Positions 43,257-55,601 of a stretch of 64,000 bases of DNA are shown one piece after another (the first letter of the stretch is position 1; every line of letters begins with the position of its first letter). The notes beneath the pieces were generated by a model. The model saw nothing but the letters and a program-made list of their open reading frames with translations, did not search any database and was not told where the DNA came from. The stretch is taken from NCBI GenBank assembly GCA_037178625.1, contig CM074142.1, positions 1,178,001 to 1,242,000 of the forward strand, written 5' to 3'. The DNA is from Skeletonema tropicum (lineage: Eukaryota; Bacillariophyta; Thalassiosirophyceae; Thalassiosirales; Thalassiosiraceae). Both the position numbers and the translations under genes were made by a program.

Positions 43257-43632
43257 ACACCACAGCTTTCATCGCCTTTTTGTCGCCTTTCCATCGCCTC
43301 CTCATCGCCCCAGCGACCGGCCCGGATAAAACCACCAGAACGCAAAAAAGCAGAACCAATGATCCGGCACCCATGACGTCACCAAACGACAGATCAGCGT
43401 GCAGCGTTCCGAACCAAATAAAACCACTCTAATAAGTTCGCACACATCCGGATAGGAAGTAAAATTATTGAGGACACCACGTCTTCATTCACGTCAAGAA
43501 GGACTTCAAAATTGATTCAACAACTTCAACTAAGCTCATTCAAATAAATACAAAGTTAAACTCTCAGCTGTAGTTGATCATAATACAGACAACAAAAGAA
43601 CAGAACAGCAATAATATTCCTCCTCTACTAAC

Positions 43633-44085
43633 ATGATGGCTGCTGAATTGATCGTGGACTTCCCTCTCAAACGCAAACATGACGTTGTGCGATTTGCTGA
43701 AACAGCACAGCTTTACATAGTTGATCGGCACGAGCACGAGGACAAAAACGAGCTGTGGTACTCCAAGGCAGAATACAAATCAATTAAACGTGACATCAAG
43801 CAAGATGTCCTCCAAGCTCGCTCAAGCAATTCGGCGTGCGAAGAAGAGAGTGGCTCCTGGATTGGTATTTCTCATCTACTCACACCGGCCTGTGTGCTCG
43901 AGGTGCAGGCTTGCAGACGTCGATGCGTGCGTGCAGTCCTCGCAGAGCAGGCGAGACAAGACACCTCTGGCTCTGAATGTTGTTGTGAAGATATTGCTCT
44001 TGCTTCGTTAGTCACAACAAGAAAGGCCGTATTGAGAGCGAGGATGCTCGGTAAGCTTCACCAGGATTGTATTTCAGAATGTTAA
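43633..44085 (+). CDS. Conserved-looking small protein, KHDVVRF/WYSKAEY family
   Basis: 150 aa, intact. The pattern is KHDVVRFAETAQLYIV, then ELWYSKAEYKSIKRDI, GISHLLTPACVLEVQACRRRC, AVLAEQARQ and IALASLVTTRKAVLRARMLGK. From memory this is a family found repeatedly in diatoms (V-R-F ... WYS--(D/E)Y--(M/I)K), with no known function. It is mostly helical and charged, without signal peptide or membrane segment. It begins about 200 bp after the right end of the transposon and is undamaged, so the transposon landed in its upstream region. Confidence 0.75.
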   Translation: MMAAELIVDFPLKRKHDVVRFAETAQLYIVDRHEHEDKNELWYSKAEYKSIKRDIKQDVLQARSSNSACEEESGSWIGISHLLTPACVLEVQACRRRCVRAVLAEQARQDTSGSECCCEDIALASLVTTRKAVLRARMLGKLHQDCISEC

Positions 44086-45211
44086 TCTTCTCTAGAGAGA
44101 GGGTCTTGCATATTATTATCAGTGAACAATATCATAACAATGATCACTCAGTAATTGTACAAGTTAGAATGATTACTATTGAGTCTCTGCCAGATGCAGG
44201 CAATGACGCATCCTGTATGTCTGCGATTACAACTTAGTGGCGCAAGTGTGGCTGTGAAGTCACATTCAATCTGACTGAGGACACATAGGAAAATTATTGT
44301 CCACACGAGTCCACAAACGCAGGATTCGAGTGCAAACTTCGTCTTCAAAATTGATAATTGACGATGTGCAATGTCCATTTCAAATGCTCCGGCCCTTGCG
44401 CTAGGAGAACCACAGGGATTTATAATAGAAATCTCCCAGCCTTCGTTTTGAGAAAAAAGTCTGGCATTTGTGTGAATGAGGTGATTCTCGACACCAACGC
44501 AGCAGACACTGCTCTCGGAGTTGAGGCATCATCTCCTGTCTGCATAGTTATACTTTCTTCTGGATAGGCAGTCCTCACTGTCACTGCGATTCGAGGCAAT
44601 CAGGAAGTCTTGCACGATTTTTCCTGCCACATATGAACACCTCCCTTCGCGCTCATTTTTTGAGTCCAGCTGAGTTGAACAAGCTTGTTAGCAAAGACAA
44701 CTCTCTCTAGAGAGAGGATGATAAATAAATAGGATGATAACAATAATCCTACTTCGACACAAGAATGATATAGGAGTAGTCATCAATGATAAGTCATGCT
44801 ACTCTATCTTCTATTGGATAAGAGTAAGAGGCATGTAAATGCTGTTCAATGGTATCAGCAGGGAATGCTTCAGGAAAGGTCGCATTAGCTGGAGCTCACT
44901 ACGAATGCGAATTATATTCCCTTGAAGGTACATGTAACAGAAATTTTAAAGTACGTCTGGTGGGCCCGCTAAGAGGAGACATTATCCATGCTAAGTGATA
45001 ACGAATATGTGCTGCGATAGCTGTACATTTCCCAGATCGCACCCCAAGCCTGCTATATATCTTTCAAGCAGGCCAGGATTACTAAACGTCAACCTATTCA
45101 GGTCGTATGTTGGGTGTCGATTACTCAACTGGGTTGAAGACATTATCTATCCTCACTTGGTTTGGTTCAATTATTATTCCCTTGAAGTTAATTTGAGTGA
45201 GACGAACAAAT
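44086..45211. other. Intergenic
   Basis: No gene supported. The palindromic word CTCTCTAGAGAGAG occurs near 44093 and again at 44701-44716. The right end is the downstream side of the DUF6824 gene. Confidence 0.45.
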
Positions 45212-45930
45212 CTAATCATCAGCACTTCCTTCTTCCAATCCACTTTGTGCTATACCTCCCCCTCCCTCTTTTTCAGTCTCTTGCTCTGCCGTTTGAGAAG
45301 CAACAGCAGCCAAAGCCGACCCACCGAAATTGACCAATGGCGGTGGTAAGCCCCGCGAGTTTTGCTGAAGCTGCAGTGATGCTCGCAGTGTTCGCTGCAG
45401 GAGGGGATCTAGCAGCTGCGACTGTTGCTGCTGGGGCGGAAACTGGTAATTCGAAGAAGCACCCAAAGACGACGCCAGCAACTGATTCTGAACCATCATT
45501 CGTTGGGCCTGATCCATTTGTTGACTCTCAAGGGGAGAGCCGGATATGCCTGTATTTGAATTCGGCTGGTATTGTAAATTATTCAACACAGTGCTGAGCA
45601 AAAGCGCATTTGATGGATTCGCTTGCTGTTGCAGAATCTGTAAGAGATTGTTGTTGGCTGGAGTTGGCCGAGACCCTGTCATAGAGAATGGATTGGATAA
45701 GGACATTGACGGAGCAAGTGACGCAGATGGAAGTACATTCTGCTGATTCAACAATTGCTGGAGAAGCTGCTGCCGAGCATTTCGTTGTTGCTGCTGCTGT
45801 ACCTGATTCAGCATTTGCAACAATCCTTCTTGCGAAGCAGGCTGAAGAGGAAATTGTGATTGCAGCAACTCGCCCAGTGGATTCTGGCCCAAAAGATGCT
45901 GTAGGGAAAGCTGTTGCTGTTGCTGCTGCT

Positions 45931-45962
<32 letters not shown>

Positions 45963-46776
45963 TGCAGCGTCTGAAGCAGCAGTTGGGCCAATCCATTCTG
46001 GTCCACATTTTGATCGATGGGATTTCCCAAAGATGTTGGGAGGGTCGAAGAAGTGCTACTGGGTAATTGCAATTGCTGAAGAAGTTGCTGCTGAGTAGTG
46101 CTGGATTTTCCGGGCACATGAAGTTGCGCAGATGGCGCATCAACACTTGCACCTGCTACCCCTCCTCTCCGAGTAGCAGGTCCCCCTGCCACTAAAGATG
46201 CAGCTTCACCTCCCAAATGATTATTATTTGTCACGTGATTTTGAGATTGAGTTGGTAGATCAACGATTGGCGATGATTTTTTACTTGATTTCTTTCGGGG
46301 CAAGCTTGACCGGGTACGCCGCCGTTCCTCTCTCCACTGTTTCGATTTCGCCTTACCTCTAACAGCATATGCCATCGCTTGTGCCACCCTATCCGCTGCA
46401 TCTCTCTTCGATAACACTTTCCATTCGCCAGTATCAATGCACTTTTTGAGAAATCTACCGGGCGGATCCATTGAATAGATTGCTTCGACGATGATGTTAG
46501 ACTGGGTCATCTTTTGCTTTTTGGTGCCCTTCATGTATACATCCTTGGAAAGATGATATGATGTGAACGTTAGATACGATTGTTTTTAGTTGAAAAGTCA
46601 TTTTTTGAAATGTCATCATGTTAAATCCGTGAATAAAATTTACCATGGACGAAGGGAAAGTGTTCGGACTATCGTACCTTATTGTCGTCAATCATCTGTC
46701 GAAAATGTTTATTGCCAGGATGTTGATTGAACGAAGCTCCACGGCCTGAGAGAACATCGTTATCAGTTGGCTTCAT
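45212..46776 (-). CDS. DUF6824-type protein with long polyglutamine tract
   Basis: Two exons, 46776-46678 (33 aa) and 46543-45212 (443 aa plus stop), with a 134-nt intron (GTACGA...AAG) joining in phase 0; 476 aa. The domain starts at once: NDVLSGRGASFNQHPGNKHF, then exon 2 TQSNIIVEAIYSMDPPGRF, TGEWKVLSKRDAADRVAQAM. This is the GRG...HPGN...PPGRFL...W pattern of DUF6824, which is much expanded in diatoms and is presumed nuclear. A basic stretch (REERRRTRSSLPRKKSSKK) follows, then a Gln-rich region with an unbroken run of about 20 Gln (about 45905-45965, mixed CAG/CAA on the minus strand) and several shorter ones. Gln-rich tails suit transcriptional activation, which is inference. Confidence 0.88.
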
Positions 46777-48821
46777 TATTTTATTATCTCAAAATCGGAT
46801 TGGGAGTAGACCGGTATACTGCGACGGTGCAGCTATTATTGTACAGCGCAGGAACACAATCAAGTTGTTTCTCTCACTAATATTAGTATGAAGCTCTCGA
46901 TGGTTGCTGATAGGAGTAAATATTTCTACCACACCTGACTCCTCATTACTCCGGTCAACGGTCAACGCATATCGCATGCCTTTACTCGAATGCGTGTTGT
47001 TGGTGTTCTCTTGGTAGAAACTGGTGGTCAGCTGTCGAAGACAGACCGAACGTTTCGTCATTTGCCTTGATCAATGTCGCACTTCATCAACATCCACTTG
47101 ATTGGCTGGCTACATACTTCTTATGAGCCTAATGAAATGAACACATCATCATTGATGCATCCATACGTAATAGAACCCATGAATTGATACTGTCAGTCAA
47201 GAGTCGATTGCCAACGACTTGAGTTGACAAGATAGAAGCTTGGAAAATCTAGATCGAGGTCTAGTCATGAAAGATATATATATATAGGTGCAAGAATTTG
47301 AATGAATAAAGGGATATAGATATAGCTGGAGGAGTTCGAGCCTGTCGGCTGCTTTCTCTTTCTCTTTTTTTTATCATCAATAACTAAGCGGTAACAAGTA
47401 GAAGTATGTACTTATAACGACTGGAGAGTGTCCCTCTCTGACATGTTTTGTTCCCAAAGTTATCACGTCACACTCATGTGAGGTTCCTCTTCTTTCTCCA
47501 ATTTTTGTGAGAAAGTTGCCCTCAAGTCACTCATTTTCCATCTGAGGCAATGATCGTAAAGTTAAGAATAGTTTGAGTTCAAAGGAGCGCTGCTACCTTA
47601 GTTGTCCTTCAGTCAAATCTACACTTCATCTTGCCTTTCTTCTTGCTCTTGCTCTTTTGCTCTTGCTACTGCTGTGTCAATAGAGCAGCAACATAACCAA
47701 AATTGATTGACGAGGATGCTTAAAACAAGTTCCGCGACGTAGCACCTTTTTGGTGAAGGAAGTTCCGTTCTAAAGTTTCGTGCAGGGAGTGAAATCGAGT
47801 GATACCATGTGAAGGGTTTCATTTTCATACGTGATCAGACAATTGCAGCATTCATCACTTCAGCTCCTATCCTGAATTCTCTAGTGAGAAAACCTTCTCT
47901 GCGCTAAAGGGATACAGTGAGGTGGTTCGATTCAACCTTCTAGACAACAACAGAGAGACTGTGGGTGAAGTGCCAACAATGTGTGGGTTTAATCCCAACA
48001 CGAAACCCACACCCCTAGATCTCTAGATGCAAGAAGGGAACATCGAAGGTGTTTTCGATACATTTGATCAAAGAGTGGGGAGTGGGACGCTTAAAATCAT
48101 CTAGACAACCGATGCCAAAAACCCACACTACGAAGTGTGCATTGGTTGGATAAACAACCAAAAGAGAATGGCAGGGGAGGTAGGTAATATCAGCAAACTC
48201 GGCCCAAAGGATGAGATCAGGGACATTACACCTGAGGAGTGAAGACACCCGTCTCGACTGTCCATCACCACAAAGTCACAACGGTTCACGCCTCGTGTGA
48301 TTTGACCGTTACCGTCTACTCTCATTTTTCTTCTGTTTTATCACAATAGTACTACGACACATAGACAGGATATATTCAGAAGTTCGTCGTAGTTTTCATG
48401 TCACACTCTTGGAATTTTTCAATGAAAAAGTCCAAGATACGCTAACGGTCGCCGTGAACCGTCGTGAAGTGCCAAGACCAACGGCCGAAAAATCAATCAA
48501 AAGGATCTTGATGTATCTTGCTTGCTTATGTTGTTCTGTCGTGCCTTGTCGTGCACAAGAGATATCACTCCTACTTTGCTCTGTCGTGCAAAGCATCAGC
48601 TGCACAAGTATTGGCTGCCCTTGCCACGGGGCCGAATTCAGCATCGTTGTCTCATAAATCTGCTGAAAGGCACCATTCATCATCAATTGGACGGGTCAAA
48701 CGTCTAAGTAGCTAGGAGTGGTATCGTTTGGATCAAACCGAGCCACTGCAAACAACGCCTTGTTCTCAAGCAGAGCTCCTCTTCTCTCAAGAAATCTATT
48801 CTCTACTTTCAAAAACTGAAA
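46777..48821. other. Intergenic, with a dispersed repeat copy
   Basis: About 2 kb with no supported gene. Positions 47890-48274 are one copy of a dispersed repeat whose partner is at 62842-63194. The remainder is AT-rich and holds the promoters of the flanking DUF6824 (minus) and ABCA (plus) genes. Confidence 0.5.
47890..48274. repeat. Dispersed repeat, copy 1
   Basis: Strongly similar to 62842-63194. Shared strings include GGGATACAGTGAGGTGG, CAACAGAGAGACTGTGGGTG, GAACATCGAAG, AGTGGGACGCTTAAAA and GTGAAGACACCCGTCTCGAC. A decayed reading frame can be seen (GYSEVVRFNLLDNNRETVG; VCIGWINNQKRMAG). This copy has about 30 bp more than the other near its right end. Probably the remains of a transposable element. 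Confidence 0.75.
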
Positions 48822-51800
48822 ATGGGCTCTTCAACTTGGTTCCGCCAATACGAAGTAACCCTCTCCAAAAATGTCAAACTCCTCCTCCGTCGTCCCTTCC
48901 ACCTAGTCATCCTCCTCCTCTCATCGGTCATATCTGTCATTTTCGCATGGCTCGCTGGTCGAGATGCAAGAGGGCCCACTGGTGAATTCCCTCCGTTAAC
49001 AAATTGTGGGAAGGTTGATCCATACTACATTGCCAATGTCACCGGCATCACCGGCGACTACTACTATTATTCTCATTGGTCGTTGGGTGAGAAGATCCCC
49101 ATGTCGTTGAATGAGCCGTGGCGGGCGGGTTTGCCCGTTTGGTTGGTGAGTAGTGTTTTTCTGTCAAGGACTCTCCTTGTAATGTTGATGAATCCGGTCA
49201 CGTTGTCTCACTTTTTCTATCCTCTGATAGATGTCTCTTGGTCCTACGTTTGCGGCGATTAGTGTGTTTTGGATCTTGAGGGATGAATTAAATTCAAGAC
49301 GCTGGGGCGTATTGCGAAGCGCTGGTTTGAGGGAGAGTGCTCATTGGATGTCGTGGTTTACTGCCTTTGTGGTATTGGCTACTGTCAATTCACTTTTGGG
49401 GGGGATAACTGCCAAGAGCTTGCCGAATTGTCATGCATTTACTGCGGTGAATTATGGCTCGGTCTTTGGATCACTGTTATTTCTGCATGCAGCGTTGACT
49501 ACGGCTTCTTTCTTTTTAGCGGCAGTTTGTGGCACATGTCAATCTTTGGCGCTTGCGGTATTTATTGTGATAGTCATTATTGTGGCATCGGCTGCTCCTA
49601 CAATTTCAGCCAGTGACGGTGCTTCCAACGTGGGTATTAATTATCAGTCGTATGGTGGAGCGGGGGCGTTTTGGGCGTACGCGTCGACTGAAACTGCGGA
49701 CATTCGGAATGACTATGGTTCTGACTACATCTACAACGAGACGACCGGCGTCTATGAATATGTTCCAAATGAGCCAATTATCGCCTTCTATCAATCACCC
49801 ATCATATCTTATGAAGAGAGTCGAGTGTTTCGTTATGAAGAGGAGAATCTTGAGAGATATTCCAAGGAAGATTTCTTCCAGGGGTGTTACGTAATGCCAG
49901 GAGCGTCTACCCAGTTCAATAGTCCTGCATGGAGTTCATTCTTTTGGTTCTTTGTCCCGCAGGCTCACTTTATGGCGGCATGGTCGAACATTCTTGGATA
50001 CACATCTATGCCAGGAAACACTTTTGGATTTGTTCAGGCAAGTCAATCCCCCGAGGTGCTTGCCAATGAGGCATTGTTGAATTACAGGGGTGGGGTGGAA
50101 CCACTCTATGATGAGACAAATACAAATGGAACATCACTCTTTCCACAGGGGAGCACAGTGTTGACAGAATATCAATTTAATTACTACGCTTGTGAATACG
50201 TTCCAGATCCAGATCCCAATAAGGCCATGGGGGGAAACTTATGTGTGCAAGAGTAATTGCCCTCCGCAACAGCTATCCAACATGAGCTACACGCCAACCA
50301 CTTGTAATAATGCACCGAAGGCATATCCATCTACAGGTGGCGACGGAAGCCCATCCTTTAATGACGCCGTTGGGTATATCTGTTTGCAGTTACATTGATG
50401 TACTCAATCCTTGCTGCTTATTGGAGCTCTGTGTTCTCCATGGGCAATGGGTCGCCAATGAAGTTTTATTTCCCAATTTTACCAAGCTATTGGCTTGGTA
50501 GGAGCAAGAAGGGAAGTGAAGGTGGTGGTGATAGTGCTACAGTGGACGAAGAGGAAGGTGTAGGAGCAGAGGTCCGAGATGATGTGGGAGTGAAGGCAGT
50601 TGATGTCAGCAAAAGATACGGTAAATTGGAAGCACTGCAACCTCTAAACTTGAGCTTGCGAAAGGGTGAGGTTACTGGTAAGTAGCTTGTACATGCAAAT
50701 GCGAATTTGCTTGCCCATCTATTCGTTCGCTAAATCCATTTGTCTACTTGATTTGATTGCAGCTCTCCTTGGCCACAATGGGGCTGGTAAATCCACGTTT
50801 ACCAATATTTTATGCTGTGAGCAGAATCCCACTGGTGGAGATATAACTGTCTTTGGTCGGTCTGTAATCAATGATAAGGCATCTGTTAGACATTTGATTG
50901 GAGAGTGCAAGCAGGACGATTTCCTTTGGCCTGATCTCTCTGCCAAAGAGCACTTGGAGCTGTTTGGGGGTGTGCGTGGTTTGAGTAAAGCAGATGCGCC
51001 AGCGACAGTTCAAAAGTGGCTCGAATCAGTGGACTTGGACATTGTGCAAAATGATTATTCATCTTCGTTCTCGGGTGGGATGAAACGACGTCTCAGCTTG
51101 GCCATTGCAACTGTTGGTGATGCACCAGTTGTAGTTTTGGATGAGGTTAGTAACGCGGTGCTTGTATGCCCTTCAATTGAGCCTCCTTGAATCTCACTCT
51201 GCTCTTTTTTCTTTTATCTGAGCTCAGCCCACGACGGGCATGGATCCAGTATCTCGTAGGTTTGTGTGGAAACACATTACTGAAATCAAGTCCGACCGTG
51301 TAATTTTACTTACAACTCACGCGATGGAGGAAGCGGATTTGTTGTCGGATCAAGTCGCAATCTTGAATGAAGGCAATCTTGTAGCATTAGGAACACCCTT
51401 GGAGTTGAAAAGCAAATACGGCTCTGCGATTCAATTCACTCTCATCACTGACAAAGAAAAGGTTAGCGATGTCGAAGAATCGATCAAAGAGATGTTCTCA
51501 AATACACGAACGCTGCCGTCGGCCCCTCCTCTTGAGAACGATGAAATTCTTGTTGTGGCAGCGACAGCTATTCCTGCCACGGCTACATTGCCGACAGAAT
51601 CAGCAACGGCATATGTTCCCGATACAAAGCCGGTGGCAGCACCAATGTCCATGGTGACGAAAACAACAACGTATCCAGATGGTCGAAGTGTGACTATAAC
51701 TGAGTGCATTCCTATTTCTACCGCTGGTAATGCTCAATCTACGGCTCCTCCAGCTGAAGTGGCACAAAATGTAAGTATCAAGTCTAGCCAATCAGGATAC

Positions 51801-54800
51801 ATTACTCTAACGATAAAGAAGATAGCCAATCAAGATGAGATAAATGATGAGGGAGTTCCTGTGACCGTGCTTTCAGAATTCATCAGATATCTGGAAGCAG
51901 ACGATTCACCAGTGAATGAATTTGGCATCTCCAACAGTAGTTTAGAGGAAGTCTTTCTTGCGGTCACAAAACACTCCACTCCGAATCAAGCACGTGTTGA
52001 AGAGAGTGGACGTGGTGGTTGCTGCAGCTCTTGCTTTTGTTGCTGTAGAAGACATCAGAGTCAGTTGACAAATGAGGCTGATACCATGGAGCAACCTGCT
52101 ATGAGCTTGTCCCAACCTAGGATGGACTTCAACTCCACTGAACAGCCGAGGACAGAGCTAGCGCTTTATGAACGCAAAGTCTCGGTTCTTAATCAAGTTA
52201 AAGCTCTTGTGCGCTTCTATGTAGTGAGAGGCTGGTTGAGTGGCAAATCTTCGGCAATTACTTGGATTGTGGCGTTACTGTTCGCGTCTATGAATATGGT
52301 TAATGGTGCGTAGCAGAACCGATCAAAAGATTATTATGACTTTCGTTTTTGTACTCGCATACTAATTCTCTCGTCCTCATCTCAAATAGGGTTTGGAATG
52401 GCAAGAGTGCTTTGGTCGGGAGGACCAGATGAAATCACTCCATACTTCTTGACCATCACAGTCTTCGTCCTGTCATTCATGCTGATTTTGGTGATATCAC
52501 CCTTGTATCATGACGTCAACAAAGGTCTTTTTAAGATGATGAGCACCCAAAGCTTAATGGCAAGCAGTTATGTCTGCGGAATTTCAGTTTATTCGTTGGC
52601 AGTATACTTTGTGTACACATTTGTCACGCTTACTCTATTTTATGGGTAAGTTGAGGCGAATCTTGTGTATCTTCATACCTAATTGTCACAACGTTAGCAC
52701 TCAAATTTGTTTCTTGTTCAGGTCGTCCATCTTTCGCGACGCCGTTATCAGCAGGTACGGATACGGCTATCCAAAGTTCAGTGATCCACCTGTCATCAGT
52801 CCCAATAGGATTTTTTCCACCCAGTTTGAGGGTGAAGAAGTGTCTGTTAGTGTTCATGCTGGACCTGCTGGATATCAATCTATTTTTGCAATCATCGTGA
52901 TCTTCACACTGACTGCCCCGGGTTCTGTTCTGTCGAGTGCATTCTTGCCAGGTCATAAATTGCCTCTAGTATTTATTTCTATCGTCCTTCTGGCGGCTTG
53001 CGTAGCACCCGCTATTCTAATGGCCACGCGAATGTTTGACTATTACGATTTTTTGTCAAACTGCACGGCGTACACTGAAAGTTTAATCACTTGTCAGAAA
53101 TTTGGAGGTGTGCTGCAAGGAAACTTTGGGTTTGAAGGGATTCCCGACGATGCTATTTCGGGCCTAGCAACAAGCAGCGCAAATGCTTTTGTTGAGTGCG
53201 CTGGTTGGACAGTGGGCAATCCACTTTTATTGTGCACATCGACTGCTGCCTCAATCCTACCTCAATTTGGGTTGTGGCAGTCACTTGCGTTGACCCTCGT
53301 GTCAAATGTTGTTTTCACGTCAGAACCAAATGAAGCATATGCAGCGGAATACTTCATTCCAAAATTGTCGGCTGGTGGTGCAAGTTGCTCAGGAAATTCA
53401 TGCAACTTCTCTGTTGTAAGGAATATGTATGGGGAGAGCTTGGGCTATATGTTACTGGGGGGGATTTGCCTACTCTTCCTTGGGGCTGGAATGTTATGCG
53501 TCTTTGTTTTCCCTCCTAGATTCATCGTCAATTTGAAGCACAGAATGAGTTGTTCATTTACGGGATGCAAGCGTAAAGGAGTTGATGAATCCGCGACTGA
53601 GAGTGAAGAACTGAAAGAGGTAGACGAGGAGAGGAAAGTTGTGACGTCTATCATGGAATCGATTGTCACCCAGCCAACGTCCACGGGTGCCTTGGATTCC
53701 GGAACCAACACTGCACCGGTTCTTTCATACTCGTCTCGAAATGCGAACAAGGAATCTCTTCCTCCAGTATTGATGCATAAGCTTCGCAAAGAATATCCAT
53801 CAGTGGGAGGAGCCCCCGCGAAAGTGGCTTTGAGATCATTGGATCTTCATGTGGAAAAGGGACGAGTTTTGGGCTTACTGGGCAAAAATGGTGCAGGTAA
53901 AACGACAGCCTTAAAGATTATGGCCGGGATGCATGATTCCTCTGGAGGAATAGGGCTTGTGGCAGGATTTGATGTCGAAGCGGAACGACTTGATGTTTAC
54001 AAAAACCTCGGCAATTGCCCGCAATTTGATTGTGTGTGGGATAATCAGAGTGTGCGTCGTCATCTCGAATTCTACGCCCGATTGAAGGGCATTGAAGATC
54101 CAGTCAAAGCAGCCAAGGAAATTGCGGTGGCTGTTGGTTTAGGAGAGAATGATGTTTATACTCGTAATGCTGCGAATTTGTCTGGAGGAATGCGACGTCG
54201 TCTATCGATTGCTGTGTCTTTGCTTGGATCTCCCAACGTGTTGTTCCTTGATGAGTGAGTTCTTGCAATTATTTGAAGAGGTTTGAATGTTCCGCTCACC
54301 ATCGTCTCTAACAACCTCAACTCAACTCTTCAACTTGATTCTTTCCACTTCATCTTCATTTTGTAGACCTACCACTGGACTAGATCCCTCAACACGCAGC
54401 GAAATCTGGAGCCTTATAAGTTCATTTGCAACCCCCGAACGAGCTGTAATCATCACTACACACATGATGCTCGAAGCAGATGCACTCTGCTCTCGCATAG
54501 CCATTGTTGCAAAGGGAAATCTCAAAGTCGTTGGAACCAACCAACATCTGAAAGACAACTATGGCAGTGGATATCTGTTGCAGCTCAATCTTGTCCAGAG
54601 TACTGATGAGTCTGTGGAAGCGGCACTGCAGTTTGTGAGAGATAATATCAACAAGGATGCTGAGATTGTAACGAAACAGGCGAAGACTATTCATATCAAT
54701 TTGCCAAGGGATGTTAGTGTTGAAAAAATATTTACTTTGTTGTACTCTGATGAGGCGACTGGCTGTGGCATAAATCAATTCTTGGTGTCTCAGTCGAGCC

Positions 54801-54832
54801 TAGAGGATGTGTTTATTGCGCTTGGGGAGTGA
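48822..54832 (+). CDS. Full-size ABCA-type ABC transporter
   Basis: Seven exons: 48822-49145, 49231-50677, 50763-51145, 51228-52305, 52390-52645, 52722-54254 and 54367-54832, all with GT-AG junctions that keep frame. About 1827 aa, a usual ABCA length. Order: TM segment and large extracytosolic loop; TM bundle 1; NBD1 with Walker [10 protein letters not shown], signature [10 protein letters not shown], Walker B VVVLDE and [10 protein letters not shown] bundle 2 with its own large loop; NBD2 with [32 protein letters not shown] and [10 protein letters not shown] Cys-rich patch (CCSSCFCCC) lies between the halves. The family mostly moves lipids and sterols; the substrate is unknown here. Two indels in exon 2 (one extra G in G6 near 50228, two extra bases near 50368-50375) cancel to a 3-nt net change and look like sequencing errors. 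Confidence 0.93.
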
Positions 54833-55601
54833 GTGAGGTCAGCGAGACTAACAAGCCAAGATAGATACGTAGTTGTAGAGGGCTTGGGAGGGAGAAGGTT
54901 TCTTTCTAAACATTGCTTTGTCTCTGTGATGTAGGAACTAATGCTAAAAAATCCACCAGCGTTTGTTTATCCTGCCTCGCCTTGCTGCCTTGCTATCGTA
55001 CTGGCGGGAAAAAAGTGGAACCAACCAGGATCTCCATACTAAAACACATCGATTCTACACCCCTCCAATGGTGGTTCTGCGCGTCCATATCGCCCTCCTA
55101 ACCCAATCTCTGTCCATAATATGATAATAGACTAATAGCTTTCGATAGAACCACTGTTCAACGCAATATGTAGCATATTCGAATAGCAGCAGCAGCCATA
55201 GGCATGCAGATATGCCGTAGGCATGCGTCATTCTAGCTCGAAAATAGCAGTTATTGGTGCCAAAATTGTCGATATGTAGGTGCTCCATATTGTCGCGTTA
55301 TAGTTTCTTCTGCATCAGATAATAATATATCCAATGGTTGGCATGTTATATTGAGGCTGTTCTATGTATTTTTGTCGAGAATACTGGCCATATTTATGAC
55401 TTTGTTCATTTTGTTAGTGTTTTGTGTGATGTTTTGAGACTGGAACTGGTTTCAGTTTTTTCCCGCCAGTACAATACTTAGCTTGTGAGTATCCTACTGT
55501 ACCTATTTTCACTTGCGTGCTACAGTCATCAACTATTACAATGACCAAATAATAATTCAACCTCCTTCGTAGGCTTCCTCAGTAGACATGCCGGCAGAAT
55601 A
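54833..55601. other. Intergenic
   Basis: No gene or RNA recognised. The word GGCGGGAAAAAAG...GG near 55001 and TTTTTTCCCGCCAG near 55456 face each other, suggesting a loosely inverted pair. Otherwise AT-rich spacer. Confidence 0.4.

Larger units (their letters stand above)
41884..43430. mobile_element. PIF/Harbinger-type DNA transposon (1547 bp)
   Basis: Perfect 29-bp terminal inverted repeats: 41884-41912 (starting AGAGTGGTTTTATTTGG) and 43402-43430. Both ends are flanked by AAT, a candidate 3-bp target duplication. The element holds a Harbinger-like transposase fragment on the minus strand, a plus-strand frame near the left end, and a 58-bp hairpin next to the left terminus. GGTGACGTCA occurs just inside both ends. 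Perfect termini imply recent mobility, probably driven by a full-length copy elsewhere. Confidence 0.85.

Noticed and set aside
46789..47061. 90-residue minus-strand frame upstream of the DUF6824 gene
   Set aside because: No domain, repeat or splice link to the downstream exons. It probably overlaps the promoter or 5' UTR.
47925..47945. GGTTCGATTCAACC as a tRNA B-box
   Set aside because: No A-box or cloverleaf nearby; it is part of the dispersed repeat, and the other copy has changed bases there.
50372..50387. 16-nt GT...CAG segment in the ABCA gene as a mini-intron
   Set aside because: Removing it does not lead into the frame that continues the protein. An indel explains the data.
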